A DNA stretch of 52,528 nt from Fibrobacterota bacterium (GCA_019509785.1 JAEKLQ010000065.1:1-52528); one strand, 5' to 3'; positions 25,034 to 34,219 are shown, counted from the first letter of the stretch. A program made the numbers and translations. Notes: generated by a model from the sequence alone, not told the origin.

Positions 25034-26596
25034 ATGCTGAAACCGTTCAAAAAAGAAGGCAAGTGGGGCTTTTGCGACGAGCATAATCATGCCGTCATCC
25101 CGCCCCGCTATGCCTTGGCTTCGCGCTTTTCCCAAGGCCTCGCCGCCGTGGCCGTTCCGGGCCCCACCGCCAAGTCCTGGGGCTACATCGGCGAAAGCGG
25201 CGAGATCGCCATCGCCCCGCGGTTCCAGGAAGCGATGGATTTCCATGAAGACTTGGCCGCGGTACGGCCCGACCCGGCCGAGTCCAGCGGCCATTCGGGA
25301 TGGGGTTACATCGATCGCAACGGATCGTTGGTCATCGCGCCCCGCTTCGACAAGGTGGGCGAATTCTCCGAAGGCCTGGCCGTGGTCTGGAAGGACGGCA
25401 AGGCCGGCTACCTCGATCACGACGGAAGCACCGCCATCGAACCGCAGTACGCCCATGCCGATCCTTTCCATGAAGGCTTGGCCCGCGTGCGCCTCTCCGA
25501 CGGCTCCTGGACGCATATCGATAGGCACGGCCGCCCGCGCCATCCCGGTTGCCCCGCGGCCGAGTCCTACTCCGGCGGCCTGGCCGCCGTAAAGCTTTCC
25601 GCCGAAGGGCCCTGGGGCTACATGGACGCGGACGGCATCCCCGTCATCCCTCCCGCTTTCGCCAAGGCGCATCCTTTCCAGGAAGGCCGCGCCCGCGTGC
25701 TGGTGGGAGTCTATCCCCACGGCAAATACGGTTTCATCGACAAAAAAGGATCCCTGGTGATCCCGCCGCGCTGGCACGAGGCCGAGGATTTCCAGCAAGG
25801 CATGGCCCGCGTGAAATTCCTGGGCGGCGATTGGCGCCATCTGGACGTGTCCGGAGGCATGCTCATCCATCCCGGGCATCGCGACCATCTGCTTTTCTCC
25901 GAGGGCCGCGCGCGCACCTTGGTGGACGGCAAATGGGGTTTCGTGGACAGGAGCTACGGCTTCGTGATCCCCCCGCGCTACGACGAGGCCGGGCATTTCT
26001 ACCAAGGCCTGGCTTCGGTCAAGATGGACGCGGCGCGTCCCACCGATGATCCGGATCTGGACATGCCCCGCACCGAGCTCCCGGCCAAACCGCGTTGGGG
26101 CTACATCAATGCCGATGGCGCCATCGCCATCGCGCCGCGCTTCCTGATGGCGGGATCCTTCAGCGAGAAATTGGCGGCGGTGAAGGTGAACGGGTTCTTA
26201 GGGCTGTCCATCAAATGGGGATATATCGATGCCGGCGGGGCCATGGTCATCAAACCCGCTTTCGATTTCGCCTATCCCTTCGCCGAGGGGTTGGCCCGCG
26301 TGAACATGGGCGGCAAGGCATCGACGGCGGGAATCCGCGGAGGGCGCTGGGGCTTCGTGGACAAAACCGGACAATACGTCATCAAGCCCCAATTCGAATA
26401 CGTCTCCTGGTTCGCCGAGAACCATGCCGTGGTCCGCGTCGGGGCCAAGTGGGGATATATCGACTCCCGCGGGAAGATCGCCATCGCTCCCGAATTCGAT
26501 GAAGCCTATAACTTTTTCAAAGGCCTGGCGCGCGTCCGCATCGGGGAGCGCTGGTTCTATATCGACCCCGCCGGGCATAAGAAACCCCTCGAGTAA
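25034..26596 (+). CDS. WG-repeat protein
   Basis: 520 residues made almost wholly of WG (KWG) beta repeats. I count 13 full units and a partial fourteenth, each of the form KWGYIDxxGxxVIxPxFxxAxxFxEGLAxV, e.g. KYGFIDKKGSLVIPPRW and KWGYIDSRGKIAIAPEF. Units 5 and 8 are degenerate (WTHIDRHG, WRHLDVSG). No signal peptide or membrane helix is seen, so it is probably cytoplasmic. WG repeats are thought to be protein-binding scaffolds; the partner is unknown. The gene is monocistronic, behind an intrinsic terminator. Confidence 0.93.
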   Translation: MLKPFKKEGKWGFCDEHNHAVIPPRYALASRFSQGLAAVAVPGPTAKSWGYIGESGEIAIAPRFQEAMDFHEDLAAVRPDPAESSGHSGWGYIDRNGSLVIAPRFDKVGEFSEGLAVVWKDGKAGYLDHDGSTAIEPQYAHADPFHEGLARVRLSDGSWTHIDRHGRPRHPGCPAAESYSGGLAAVKLSAEGPWGYMDADGIPVIPPAFAKAHPFQEGRARVLVGVYPHGKYGFIDKKGSLVIPPRWHEAEDFQQGMARVKFLGGDWRHLDVSGGMLIHPGHRDHLLFSEGRARTLVDGKWGFVDRSYGFVIPPRYDEAGHFYQGLASVKMDAARPTDDPDLDMPRTELPAKPRWGYINADGAIAIAPRFLMAGSFSEKLAAVKVNGFLGLSIKWGYIDAGGAMVIKPAFDFAYPFAEGLARVNMGGKASTAGIRGGRWGFVDKTGQYVIKPQFEYVSWFAENHAVVRVGAKWGYIDSRGKIAIAPEFDEAYNFFKGLARVRIGERWFYIDPAGHKKPLE

Positions 26597-26691
26597 TCCC
26601 GCTGGCTCGGGTCCCCGTAGGGTGACCTGGCTTCCATTCCCGACCGCAATCTCTTGTCGGGGCAGGGGGGCTTCAACTACTTTAAACGCCC

Positions 26692-26925
26692 ATGCAACCC
26701 GCGGCGAAAGGGACCCATACCGGCTTGGAAGCGGCGCGGCCCATCGGCAAAGCGAAAACCGCTTTGGTGGCGTTCCGCCGCCGGGTCTACCCCGTCTCCA
26801 CCGACGGGCTCTGGGCCTTCATGGAATTGACACGGGGACCCGTGGACCGGGACGAGGCCATCGGTTTCGTACTCAGGCAAGAGGGGTATGAAATCTCGGC
26901 GGATGAAAAGCCTTCGGCTCCCTGA
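26692..26925 (+). CDS. Small hypothetical protein
   Basis: 77 residues: a basic, Ala-rich start (AAKGTHTGLEAARPIGKAK), then a more ordered part (LVAFRRRVYPVSTDGLWAF, DRDEAIGFVLRQEGYEI). It fills the space between the WG gene and the convergent MDR gene. No strong SD is visible and no family is recognised, so it may be spurious; the globular-looking C-terminal half is the argument for it. Confidence 0.4.
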   Translation: MQPAAKGTHTGLEAARPIGKAKTALVAFRRRVYPVSTDGLWAFMELTRGPVDRDEAIGFVLRQEGYEISADEKPSAP

Positions 26926-26943
26926 CGCAACCTAAGCGACGGC

Positions 26944-27960
26944 TCATCCTTCCGTGATCCGGATCACCAGCTTTCCGAATTGACCGCCCGCCTCCATCCG
27001 CCGTAGGGCCTCGTCGGCTTGCTCGAAGGCGTAAACCCCGTCGATGACGGGGCGGATGCCCTTCTCCGCCACGAAGCGGGCCATGGCCGCGAAATCGTCC
27101 GGCGATCCCATGGTGGTCCCCAGCAGATTGAGCTGGCGCCAGAAAACCTTGCGCAAGGGAAGCTCGGAAGGATTGCCGGCGGTGGCCCCGAAGAAGACCA
27201 ACCGGCCGCCCGGGCGGGTGAGATCGCAAAGCTTCGGAAAGCCGGGCCCGCCCGCCGAGTCGATCACGCAATCGAAAAGGCCCGCTTGGGCTTGCAGACT
27301 TTCGGCCCAATCCGGCCGCGTATATTCGACACCGCCCGTGGCCCCGAGCCCGGTCGCGCGCCGCAGCTTTTCCGGCGAACCGCTGGTTACGTAAACGCGC
27401 GCGCCGGCCGCCAGGGCGAAGCGCAAGAGGAACAGGGCCACGCCACCGCCGATGCCCGTGAGGAGCACCTTCTCGCCCGCGCGGACCTGGCCGCGCGCGA
27501 ACAAGGCCCGGTAGGCGGTGACGCCGGCCAAGGGCAAGGCGGCCGCCTCTTCGAAGGACAGATGCTCGGGCATGGCCGCAAGATTGGCCGCGGGCACGCG
27601 CACGAATTCGGCCAAGGTACCGGCATCGGGCAGCCCCAGGATGCGGAAGTCCTTCCCTTGGGCCTCCGGTAGCTGGCCCCAGTCCAAGCTCGGATTGATG
27701 ATGACCTTGCGCCCCAGCCACGACGCGTCGGCGCCGGCGCCTAGCTTCTCTACCGTCCCGGCCCCGTCCGAACCGGGGACCAACGGGAATTTCAGGCCGG
27801 CGTATTGGCCCTTTTGGATCCAGAGGTCCCGGTGGTTCAATGCCGCCGCGCGCAATCGCACCAAGGCCTCCCCCGGTTTGGGAGCCGACAGGTTTTCCTT
27901 GGAGACGCGCAGCGCAACGCCGACGGAATCCAGGACCAAAGCTCGATAGGTATTTGCCAT
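26944..27960 (-). CDS. Zinc-free MDR oxidoreductase (quinone reductase-like)
   Basis: 338 residues of the medium-chain dehydrogenase/reductase superfamily. The GroES-like half has AALNHRDLWIQKGQYAG and PLVPGSDGAGTVEKLG. The Rossmann half has KVLLTGIGGGVALFLLRFAL followed by VYVTSGSPEKL for NADP(H). The usual catalytic-zinc cysteine is replaced (NHRDLW), as in quinone oxidoreductase-type members. A GGGGGGAAT ribosome site precedes the ATG. The substrate cannot be predicted. It stands between convergent and divergent neighbours, so it is probably transcribed alone. Confidence 0.9.
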   Translation of the reverse strand: MANTYRALVLDSVGVALRVSKENLSAPKPGEALVRLRAAALNHRDLWIQKGQYAGLKFPLVPGSDGAGTVEKLGAGADASWLGRKVIINPSLDWGQLPEAQGKDFRILGLPDAGTLAEFVRVPAANLAAMPEHLSFEEAAALPLAGVTAYRALFARGQVRAGEKVLLTGIGGGVALFLLRFALAAGARVYVTSGSPEKLRRATGLGATGGVEYTRPDWAESLQAQAGLFDCVIDSAGGPGFPKLCDLTRPGGRLVFFGATAGNPSELPLRKVFWRQLNLLGTTMGSPDDFAAMARFVAEKGIRPVIDGVYAFEQADEALRRMEAGGQFGKLVIRITEG

Positions 27961-28076
27961 ATTCCCCCCGGCGGATGGCGGTCAAAATAAATAATCGGGA
28001 ATGCCCGGGCGCGCTTTTCCTTGGAGCCCCGCGCGCGGGATCGTATCATAAACCTTATGAATCCGGGTAATCCGCC

Positions 28077-29054
28077 ATGGAAATGACCGGCCCCAACGAG
28101 GAAGGCGGCCATCGCTGGGACGAAGGCGCCGCGCCTCTCCTGACCCAATTGCGCGGGGGCGAGCCCGATCTTTCCCATCGCGGCTTCGCCTGCCTGGTGG
28201 ATGCCGCCGGCAAATGCCTATGGTCCCTTGGCGATCCCCATGTACGCGCCTTCTTCCGTTCCTCGGCCAAGCCGTTTCAGGCCCTCGCCATGGTCGAATC
28301 CGGCGCCGCCGACGCGGCGGGCCTCGATGACGCCGACCTGGCCATCGTATGCGGTTCCCATGCCGGCGGGCCCGATCAGGTGGAACGGGTCCGTTCCCTT
28401 TTGTCCAAAAGCGGACTGGGGCCGGATGCCTTGGGGTGCGGGGACGGCCTGGCCGATCAATGCTCCGGCAAGCACGCGGGCATGCTTACGGCCTGCCGGC
28501 ATCTGAAGCTTCCCTTGGATACCTATCTGCATCGCGATCATCCCTGGCAGCGGCGCATGTTGGCCGTGACCTGCGAGTGGTGCGCCGCCGACGCCGAGGC
28601 CGTTCCCTTGGCGGTGGATGGCTGCTCGGCCCCGACCTTTTCCCTGCCCGTTTACAACATGGCCCTGGGCTTCGCCCGCCTGGCCCGCGCCGCGGCCGAT
28701 CCCGGTCCAGTAGCACGCCTGTTACGGGCGATGGCCGCGCACCCGGCCCATACCGGCGAACCGGACATGGGCGGATTCGCCTTGCGGGGAAGGGCGGCTC
28801 CGCTGCCGGCCGCCTTCGTGACCAAGCTCGGCGCGAACGGGGTCCATTGCGCGGCGGTGCCCGGCCTGGGGCTGGGCTTCGCGATGAAGGTGGCGGACGG
28901 CGCCTCGGCCCCGCGTTGGCCGGTGCTGACGCGGGCCTTCGAACTGGCCGGGCTCATCGACGCGAAGACGGCGGCCGCCATGCGGGAGCGACTTTGGCCG
29001 CGCGTCGAAACCCGGCGCGGGGAACCGGCGGGGCAATTACGTTTGGAGTTTTAA
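28077..29054 (+). CDS. Asparaginase II family protein (PF06089)
   Basis: 325 residues. Diagnostic blocks are FFRSSAKPFQALAMVESGA (~60-78), AIVCGSHAGGPDQVERV (~89-105), CSGKHAGMLTACRH (~128-141) and HPWQRRMLAV. The family is annotated as L-asparaginase II, of Rhizobium type, unrelated in sequence to E. coli AnsB. A metal-binding His/Cys set seems retained. It has no signal peptide and so should work in the cytoplasm on asparagine. Nothing in the neighbourhood suggests an operon. Confidence 0.9.
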   Translation: MEMTGPNEEGGHRWDEGAAPLLTQLRGGEPDLSHRGFACLVDAAGKCLWSLGDPHVRAFFRSSAKPFQALAMVESGAADAAGLDDADLAIVCGSHAGGPDQVERVRSLLSKSGLGPDALGCGDGLADQCSGKHAGMLTACRHLKLPLDTYLHRDHPWQRRMLAVTCEWCAADAEAVPLAVDGCSAPTFSLPVYNMALGFARLARAAADPGPVARLLRAMAAHPAHTGEPDMGGFALRGRAAPLPAAFVTKLGANGVHCAAVPGLGLGFAMKVADGASAPRWPVLTRAFELAGLIDAKTAAAMRERLWPRVETRRGEPAGQLRLEF

Positions 29055-29076
29055 CAGGGGCGTTGGGAGTTCTATC

Positions 29077-29094
29077 AGGGCTTGCAAAAGCCCT
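29077..29094. terminator. GNRA-tetraloop hairpin between convergent genes
   Basis: A perfect 7-bp stem (AGGGCTT/AAGCCCT) closes a GCAA tetraloop between the asparaginase stop and the end of the minus-strand gene at 29122. No T-run on either side, so termination is only a suggestion. Confidence 0.45.
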
Positions 29095-29121
29095 CGCAAG
29101 ACCGTAGGCCCTGCTCAGGAC

Positions 29122-29559
29122 TTACAAGCTTCCCGCTTCGAGGCGAGAGCGGACCTTGGCTTCGAATTCCTCCGCCGTCACCGGACCCATCCACAGCGGT
29201 TTCTTGATCAGGATGCGCCGGCCATCCTTCAATTCGATGCGCGCCCGCGGAGGGCGCGAGCGATCATCGCTTAGGAGGGCCGCGATAGCCGTCCCCCGGA
29301 ATTCGATCGGCTTGCCCAACAAAGGTTTTCCGCGGAAGATCCCGTTGCGATAGGTCAAGGCGTGGATACGCAGGGACAACCCTAAGGACAGTGCGTACAA
29401 TCCGCCGATACCTGCCAACCAATATCCGTACCCGCGCACGCGCATATAAGCGATCAGGATCGCCATCGCGCCCGAGGCCAAGGTCGCCAATACCGTCTCG
29501 GTCATCCCGTTCGCGCTAACCTTGGATTCCGCCACCGCGGAGACCTCTGCCCTATCCAT
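29122..29559 (-). CDS. Two-TM membrane protein, unknown function
   Basis: 145 residues from the ATG at 29557-29559 (AAGG six bases upstream). The longer frame upstream is Arg/Pro-rich and not protein-like. Two membrane segments (~22-40, VLATLASGAMAILIAYM, and ~47-66, YWLAGIGGLYALSLGLSL) precede a soluble PH-like beta domain of ~75 residues (YRNGIFRGKPLLGKPIEF, RARIELKDGRRILIKKP). The layout recalls bacterial PH/YdbT-type membrane proteins. That comparison is tentative. Confidence 0.75.
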   Translation of the reverse strand: MDRAEVSAVAESKVSANGMTETVLATLASGAMAILIAYMRVRGYGYWLAGIGGLYALSLGLSLRIHALTYRNGIFRGKPLLGKPIEFRGTAIAALLSDDRSRPPRARIELKDGRRILIKKPLWMGPVTAEEFEAKVRSRLEAGSL

Positions 29560-29701
29560 CCGAAGCCTTGCCCCTTCCGGCTTTCCCGCCGGGGGTCCCG
29601 GCGGCCAGCCGCGGAAAAGATAATCCCGCGGCGCGGGAGAGTCTTCCGCGAACGTGGGATCAGAGCGCGATGCCGGAGCGCTGAGCGAAGACGGGAACCG
29701 C

Positions 29702-30865
29702 TCAGGGGACGAAATAAAGACCCGCCGCGGGCCGGGAATTATCTTCCGCGGGGATCGAGCGTCCCGAAAGGGAAAACGCGGGGACGGCCAAGGGATGCCC
29801 CGGATCCGCCGCCAGCATGACTGGGCCGCGCCCGGCGCCCCATCCCCGGGCCGAAGGCATACGTAAGGCCGTGCCCGGCTTAAAGGTCGCGGATACGGAG
29901 ATGTTTCCCGCGAGCATCGAAAGGCGCGCGTCTTCCGAGTAGGCATCGGAAATTTCCGCCGCGCCGGAGGTCACCACCCAGCGATCGAAGATCCGGCCCG
30001 CAGGCGCCGGGCCGGCCGTAAGGGAAGCCTGCGCGCCTTCGACATAGGTCCCGCCGCCTGCCCCGCCGGAAACCGTGAGCAGATAGGCCGGGCCCGGGGT
30101 CCAAGCATGCACGCGGATCCAAGCGATGCGAAACTCCACCGGAAAGGCGGTGCCGGATGGATCGCCCCCTGCCGTCCCCCCGATGGCCTGGTTCAGGATC
30201 AGATATCCGGCGTGGCGGAAAGGGTTGCTCCCGCCCGGGCCCGTCCCGTCGGCATTGGCGACCGGATAGTGGTTCATCAGAGCCCCATCAAGGGAAAGAT
30301 CGATGCGCGCGCTGTCCCATTCCATGGCCCAGGTGTGGTAGGCCGCCGCCCAATCCGCGCCGCCCAATGCCGCCACGGTTTTCGTAGGCGATGACCATTT
30401 TCCTTGGCCGTCCATCACGTTGAACAGGCATTTGCCCTGATAGGATTCCATCATATCGATTTCGCCGCCGATGGGCCAACTGGAGGAATCCGGAAGCCAC
30501 CACCAGGCGGGCCAACTCCCGGCGCGCGGATCGATGCGCGCCCGCATCTCGAAGCGGCCGTATTTCCAGGATCGCTTGCCGCGGGTGATGCGGCTGGCCG
30601 AGGTGTAGGCATGCCCGTTCCAGCCGTCGCGCAAGGCTTGGATCAATAAAGCCCCGCCCTCGATGCGGGAGTTCTCAGGGCGATTGGTATAGTACTGGTC
30701 TTCCTGATTGCGGAGGTAGCCGGACTCGAACCCCCAGGTGGCGGCGTCCACCGCCGGCCCTTCGAACTCGTCGCTCCAAGCCAGTTTCCAACCCCCTTCC
30801 AGCCCGAAGGCGGCCGAGGCGGCGAAGCCGATTCCCGCCCACAATTTCCGGTTCGCGCGGCGCAT
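29702..30865 (-). CDS. Secreted glycoside hydrolase family 16 (beta-glucanase) with C-terminal tail
   Basis: 387 residues. A signal peptide (~1-22, ending AAFG) is followed by a standard, non-permuted GH16 domain (~25-256): KLAWSDEFEG, YTSASRITRGKRSWKYGRFE, and the catalytic signature GGEIDMMES with nucleophile E135, D137 and acid/base E140. A ~75-residue repeat-type domain follows (LLTVSGGAGGGTYVEGAQ, GRIFDRWVVTSG). A final ~25 residues (FSLSGRSIPAED, then AAGLYFVP) resemble the LSGRxV...GxYxV tails that sort cargo in FCB bacteria. Likely hydrolyses beta-1,3- or mixed-linked glucans outside the cell. Confidence 0.92.
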   Translation of the reverse strand: MRRANRKLWAGIGFAASAAFGLEGGWKLAWSDEFEGPAVDAATWGFESGYLRNQEDQYYTNRPENSRIEGGALLIQALRDGWNGHAYTSASRITRGKRSWKYGRFEMRARIDPRAGSWPAWWWLPDSSSWPIGGEIDMMESYQGKCLFNVMDGQGKWSSPTKTVAALGGADWAAAYHTWAMEWDSARIDLSLDGALMNHYPVANADGTGPGGSNPFRHAGYLILNQAIGGTAGGDPSGTAFPVEFRIAWIRVHAWTPGPAYLLTVSGGAGGGTYVEGAQASLTAGPAPAGRIFDRWVVTSGAAEISDAYSEDARLSMLAGNISVSATFKPGTALRMPSARGWGAGRGPVMLAADPGHPLAVPAFSLSGRSIPAEDNSRPAAGLYFVP

Positions 30866-30955
30866 AGCTTCTTATCGCGAATGTACCCGGGAAACGCGTG
30901 CGGCACCGGCGGCCATTCGAGCCGAAAACGGGGCCTTCCGGGAGGGGGCCTTCCG

Positions 30956-32215
30956 CTAACCGACGACAGCCGGCGCGGTCCGATCGAGCAGGCCCTTTTC
31001 CTTGCTGATCAGGAACTCCTTCCCGCCGTCGTGGGAATCGAGCAGGCGGCGGAAATGCAGGAGATCCAGGTGGACGTTCCCCTCGATGCTCCCGGCCGCG
31101 CTGAAGGTCTGTTTCCGATCGCCTAACCCGGCCAATTGCCCGTCGACCATGGCCCGTTCCGAACTGAAGTTCGTCAGCTTGCGCCGGCATTGGGTGAAGG
31201 CCTCCGCGGCGGCTTTCATTTCCGCGGCGGTCTTAGGCGGGATGACGGCATTACCCGCCTTGGTTATCCAGGCCTTGAACGTCCGCAGCTTTCGATCGAG
31301 CTCCCCGGCGAGGTCTTTTTCCTTCGCCTCGAGGGCTTCGAGACTGGCCTTTTCCGCGCGCAGCGCTTCTTCTTCCTCGTCGCGGAAGACGAGTTCCGTG
31401 CGGCTTCCGTCCGCTCCCACATGCGCGAGCCGGGCGCTGCCGAAGCACATGAGCTTGCCGCCGAATATGCGGCAATCCGCCTTGGAGGCCGAAATCCCAT
31501 GGGCGGTCACTTGGCAATCCTGCATGGACTTTTCCACCACCAGGCTCCCGCAGCGGATTTCCGCTTGCCTGGCGGAAGAGATCTTCACCTCGCCTTTCGC
31601 CTGGATCGAACCCTTGCTTTGGCCGAAAAATCCCCCCGTGACTTGCACGTTACCCCGGGCGCTGATCAAAACCGCGCCTTCGGCGTCGCCTTCGACCCGG
31701 ATGTTTCCGCCCGCCTCGATCCGGAAGCCTTCCGCCACGTTGCCCTTGACCCGCACTTCCCCGTCGAAACGGATGTTCCCGGTATGGAAATCCACCCCTT
31801 TGCCCAATTCCAGCAATGCGGAAACGGAGATCGCCCCGTTCCTCACCGCCACCGCGCCATCGCATTCCGCGAGCAGGTTTTGCCCATCCGGGGAAACCTT
31901 GGTTCCCGGGCCGGGGATTAATTGCGCGGGCTTTCCCGGCGCCGCAGGCAGGCTATTGCCATGGGCATCGCGACCCGGGCTCCCCAGTCCGGGAGGCTGC
32001 AAGCGGGCCAGAGGCGTACCCGCCTTGACCTGCACCACCGCTTCCACCTCTCGGAAATCCGCGGTCCCGTCGCCGCGCAGTTTCGGCCCGGATTCGCCCT
32101 GGGATCGGAACAGCATCACGACCTTACCGTCCTCGCCGGGCACGGGAGGGAAAGCCGCTCCCTGGGCTCCGGGCGCGTCCATCGTGACAGGGGTTTTTCC
32201 CTCGTCTCCGGTCAT
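30956..32215 (-). CDS. FapA/DUF342 family protein
   Basis: 419 residues. The DUF342 beta-helical domain occupies ~55-290: AGTPLARLQPPGLGSPGRD, ISVSALLELGKGVDFHTGNI, and repeated strands such as VRVKGNVAEGFRIEAGG and ISARGNVQVTGGFFGQSKG. A charged coiled coil (~295-350) and a short C-terminal part follow. FapA proteins bind and polymerise at the cell surface or membrane and turn up near motility and polar genes, but no fixed role is known. GGAGGGAAC precedes the ATG. It has its own sigma-70-like promoter. Confidence 0.88.
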   Translation of the reverse strand: MTGDEGKTPVTMDAPGAQGAAFPPVPGEDGKVVMLFRSQGESGPKLRGDGTADFREVEAVVQVKAGTPLARLQPPGLGSPGRDAHGNSLPAAPGKPAQLIPGPGTKVSPDGQNLLAECDGAVAVRNGAISVSALLELGKGVDFHTGNIRFDGEVRVKGNVAEGFRIEAGGNIRVEGDAEGAVLISARGNVQVTGGFFGQSKGSIQAKGEVKISSARQAEIRCGSLVVEKSMQDCQVTAHGISASKADCRIFGGKLMCFGSARLAHVGADGSRTELVFRDEEEEALRAEKASLEALEAKEKDLAGELDRKLRTFKAWITKAGNAVIPPKTAAEMKAAAEAFTQCRRKLTNFSSERAMVDGQLAGLGDRKQTFSAAGSIEGNVHLDLLHFRRLLDSHDGGKEFLISKEKGLLDRTAPAVVG

Positions 32216-32252
32216 GTTCCCTCCGTAGGTGGAAATACCATCTATTCATCGG

Positions 32253-32283
32253 ATTATAACGCGGATCACATAAATAGTTGCAA
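32253..32283 (-). promoter_or_regulatory. Sigma-70-type promoter of the FapA-like gene
   Basis: On the minus strand TTGCAA (32278-32283) and a perfect TATAAT (32253-32258) are 19 bases apart. The long spacer may weaken it or signal activator dependence. The predicted start near 32246 is ~30 bases from the ATG. Confidence 0.5.
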
Positions 32284-32336
32284 TGATGGGCGCGGAAAAA
32301 AGGAACGGACCGCTCCGTCACGCTCCCTAGGGGAGG

Positions 32337-32534
32337 TTATGCTTGCGGATCGAACTTCGATTCCAGCTCGAAATAGGCCTTGGCGGCCCCGCACTGGGGG
32401 CAAACCCAATCATCGGGAATGTCTTCCCAGAGGGTGCCGGGGGCGATCCCGGAATCGGGATCGCCTTGCGCTTCATCGAATACGTACATGCAAAGCATGC
32501 AGACGAAACGTCGGTGGCCGGGGGCCTGGGGCAT
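32337..32534 (-). CDS. Rubredoxin
   Basis: 65 residues from the ATG at 32532-32534; the upstream frame is not protein-like. Four iron ligands C12-x-x-C15 ([10 protein letters not shown]) and C45-x-x-C48 (DDWVCPQCG) surround the family core [11 protein letters not shown] and WEDIPDDW. It transfers single electrons in the cytoplasm, often to peroxide- or superoxide-reducing enzymes. Its redox partner is not evident here. The first knuckle has Met where Gly is usual (C15-M16), a mild oddity. Confidence 0.95.
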   Translation of the reverse strand: MPQAPGHRRFVCMLCMYVFDEAQGDPDSGIAPGTLWEDIPDDWVCPQCGAAKAYFELESKFDPQA

Positions 32535-32560
32535 GGGAAAACTCGCTTTCTCGGAAGGCC

Positions 32561-33049
32561 TCAGGGGGCCGGGACGCGCCAGCAATCCGCCGTACCGAGT
32601 TGGGCGCTGCCCGCTGCCTTGAGGTAGAGGAAAAGCTGCATGCGGTACCCGATCATCCAGCGCATCGGGGTGAGTAAAGCCTCGGCCCGCTTCACGGTTT
32701 CGCCCCAAGGGAAGGTCATGTCCTTATTGAGCAGATCGCTTAGGGGCGCGGCGCGCAGTTCCCGTTCCACGGCATCGGCCTGCCAGGCCATGCGCGCCTT
32801 GAAATCGGAGGCCGCCATCATGGCCATCATCTCGGCGGTGGGCCGCCCGGCGGCCCAGTCCCCCGCGAGCACGCGATGGACCCCGTTATACGGGCCGTAG
32901 CTCAGGTAACGCATCAGCTCCAGGGTGGTGCGCTGGCCGGCGGAGGGCCGGTAATCGAGCCCACCCGCAGGGATCTTGCCGGCCAGGTTGATGCAGATGG
33001 CGCTTTCCTTGCGCCAGGTGGAGATATAGGACTCTACGGTGAACAACAT
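32561..33049 (-). CDS. DinB-like four-helix protein
   Basis: 162 residues, mostly helical, with a GGAAGGTATCC ribosome site. The segment [20 protein letters not shown] followed by [19 protein letters not shown] is reminiscent of the DinB/DUF1569 superfamily. Members use three His ligands to hold a metal and some are thiol-dependent transferases. Only one His (in GVHRV) is obvious, so metal binding is uncertain. Function is unknown. It lies between the GGDEF gene and rubredoxin, same strand, gaps of 24-27 bases. Confidence 0.65.
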   Translation of the reverse strand: MLFTVESYISTWRKESAICINLAGKIPAGGLDYRPSAGQRTTLELMRYLSYGPYNGVHRVLAGDWAAGRPTAEMMAMMAASDFKARMAWQADAVERELRAAPLSDLLNKDMTFPWGETVKRAEALLTPMRWMIGYRMQLFLYLKAAGSAQLGTADCWRVPAP

Positions 33050-33073
33050 GGATACCTTCCCGGCCTTGCGGCC

Positions 33074-34099
33074 CTATTTGACGATCACGAGTTCGGACTC
33101 GAGGTAATATTGGCCATTATAGGTGGCGATGCAATTCTTGCCGTTCTTCTTGGCGAAGTTCTTGGCCCGATTGGCCCGGTCTTCGATTTCCCGTTCGGTG
33201 AGGAAGCAATCGGAGGAGATCCAGACCGCGCCGATGGAGACGGTGGTCTTCTCGGCGATGCCGCGATAGGCGATCATGCGCAGCTTGGCCTGGAACTCCT
33301 TGATGAACGCCACGCCCATCGCCAGGCTGAAGTTGGGCAATAGCTGGATGTATTCGTCCCCGCCGTAACGGTAGCCGAAACCGTGGGAATACAAGTGCGA
33401 CTCCATCAGCTCCATGAAGCGGGGCAAGAGGTCGCGATCGATCTTGGTCTCGGTATAGCGGGTATTGAAGGACTTGAAATCGTCCACATCCAGGTACGCC
33501 ACCATCAGACCGTTGGAGCGCAACTCGCACTTCTCGCGGAAGTAGCGCAAATCCTTGACGAAAAGGGAAGGCGCCTGCAGGATGTGGAACTTCTCGTCGT
33601 AATCCCGCGGCTCCAGTTTCAGATCGGACTTGTGCATGTCTTCGACGAATTTGATGGAGAGGAATTCGGTCAGGTGCGGCACGCGCAGGGCCGGGACGGC
33701 CAGGAACCAGGGCGCGGACATGACGGCCTTGATCGGTTCGAGTTCCTTCTCGAGGTTGTCTATCAACTCGGGATGGAAGGTCTTACCCAGCGGCTCCTCG
33801 AGCTTGCTGGCCACGATGCGACGTTGGTGGATGATAAGACGCTTGAGCAAGGGCGTGAACTCGTCCGGGATTTCGTGCTGCTCTTTGATGCCCGTGTCCC
33901 CGCGCCCGGGGCCGGCGTTCCGCTTCTTCAGCAGATTGCCAAGAGTTGACAATTTCGCCAGGATGGAATCGACCTCCGAGGGGAGCTTGTATCCGATCTG
34001 GGCCTGGAGCTTCACCACGAGATTCTTTTTCAGCCAATCCGCGAAGGCATCGGAATGCTTCTCGAGCATATCGCACTGGTCATTGGAAAGAATTGGCAT
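33074..34099 (-). CDS. GGDEF-domain protein (probable diguanylate cyclase)
   Basis: 341 residues from ATG 34099, preceded by AGGAAC; an upstream GTG (34132) lacks a ribosome site. The helical N-terminal ~180 residues are unrecognised. The GGDEF domain begins near 200 (LMVAYLDVDDFKSFNTRYTE). Its active-site loop is GYRYGGDEYIQLLPN, a catalytic-type GGDE(F/Y) motif. FAKKNGKNCIATYNGQYY closes it. An RxxD inhibitory site is not obvious. It probably makes c-di-GMP, which would suit the nearby motility and HDOD genes. Confidence 0.88.
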   Translation of the reverse strand: MPILSNDQCDMLEKHSDAFADWLKKNLVVKLQAQIGYKLPSEVDSILAKLSTLGNLLKKRNAGPGRGDTGIKEQHEIPDEFTPLLKRLIIHQRRIVASKLEEPLGKTFHPELIDNLEKELEPIKAVMSAPWFLAVPALRVPHLTEFLSIKFVEDMHKSDLKLEPRDYDEKFHILQAPSLFVKDLRYFREKCELRSNGLMVAYLDVDDFKSFNTRYTETKIDRDLLPRFMELMESHLYSHGFGYRYGGDEYIQLLPNFSLAMGVAFIKEFQAKLRMIAYRGIAEKTTVSIGAVWISSDCFLTEREIEDRANRAKNFAKKNGKNCIATYNGQYYLESELVIVK

Positions 34100-34219
34100 G
34101 TTCCTATCGACCCCCGACGGAAAAGTATTCACTCACGACGCGTTTGGAACGTCTAATGCGGAAAAGGAAACGGGATCGGAATGCTTGCGCCGCGAAAACC
34201 GAAATTGTTTAATGGAAAC

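Noticed and set aside
26600-26690. Terminator after the WG-repeat gene
   Set aside because: A CCCGAC/GTCGGG stem has a 12-base loop and no T-run.
29560-29946. Longer start for the two-TM protein ending at 29122
   Set aside because: Upstream codons give an Arg/Pro/Ser-rich, non-globular sequence and overlap the end of the GH16 gene; ATG 29559 has a ribosome site.
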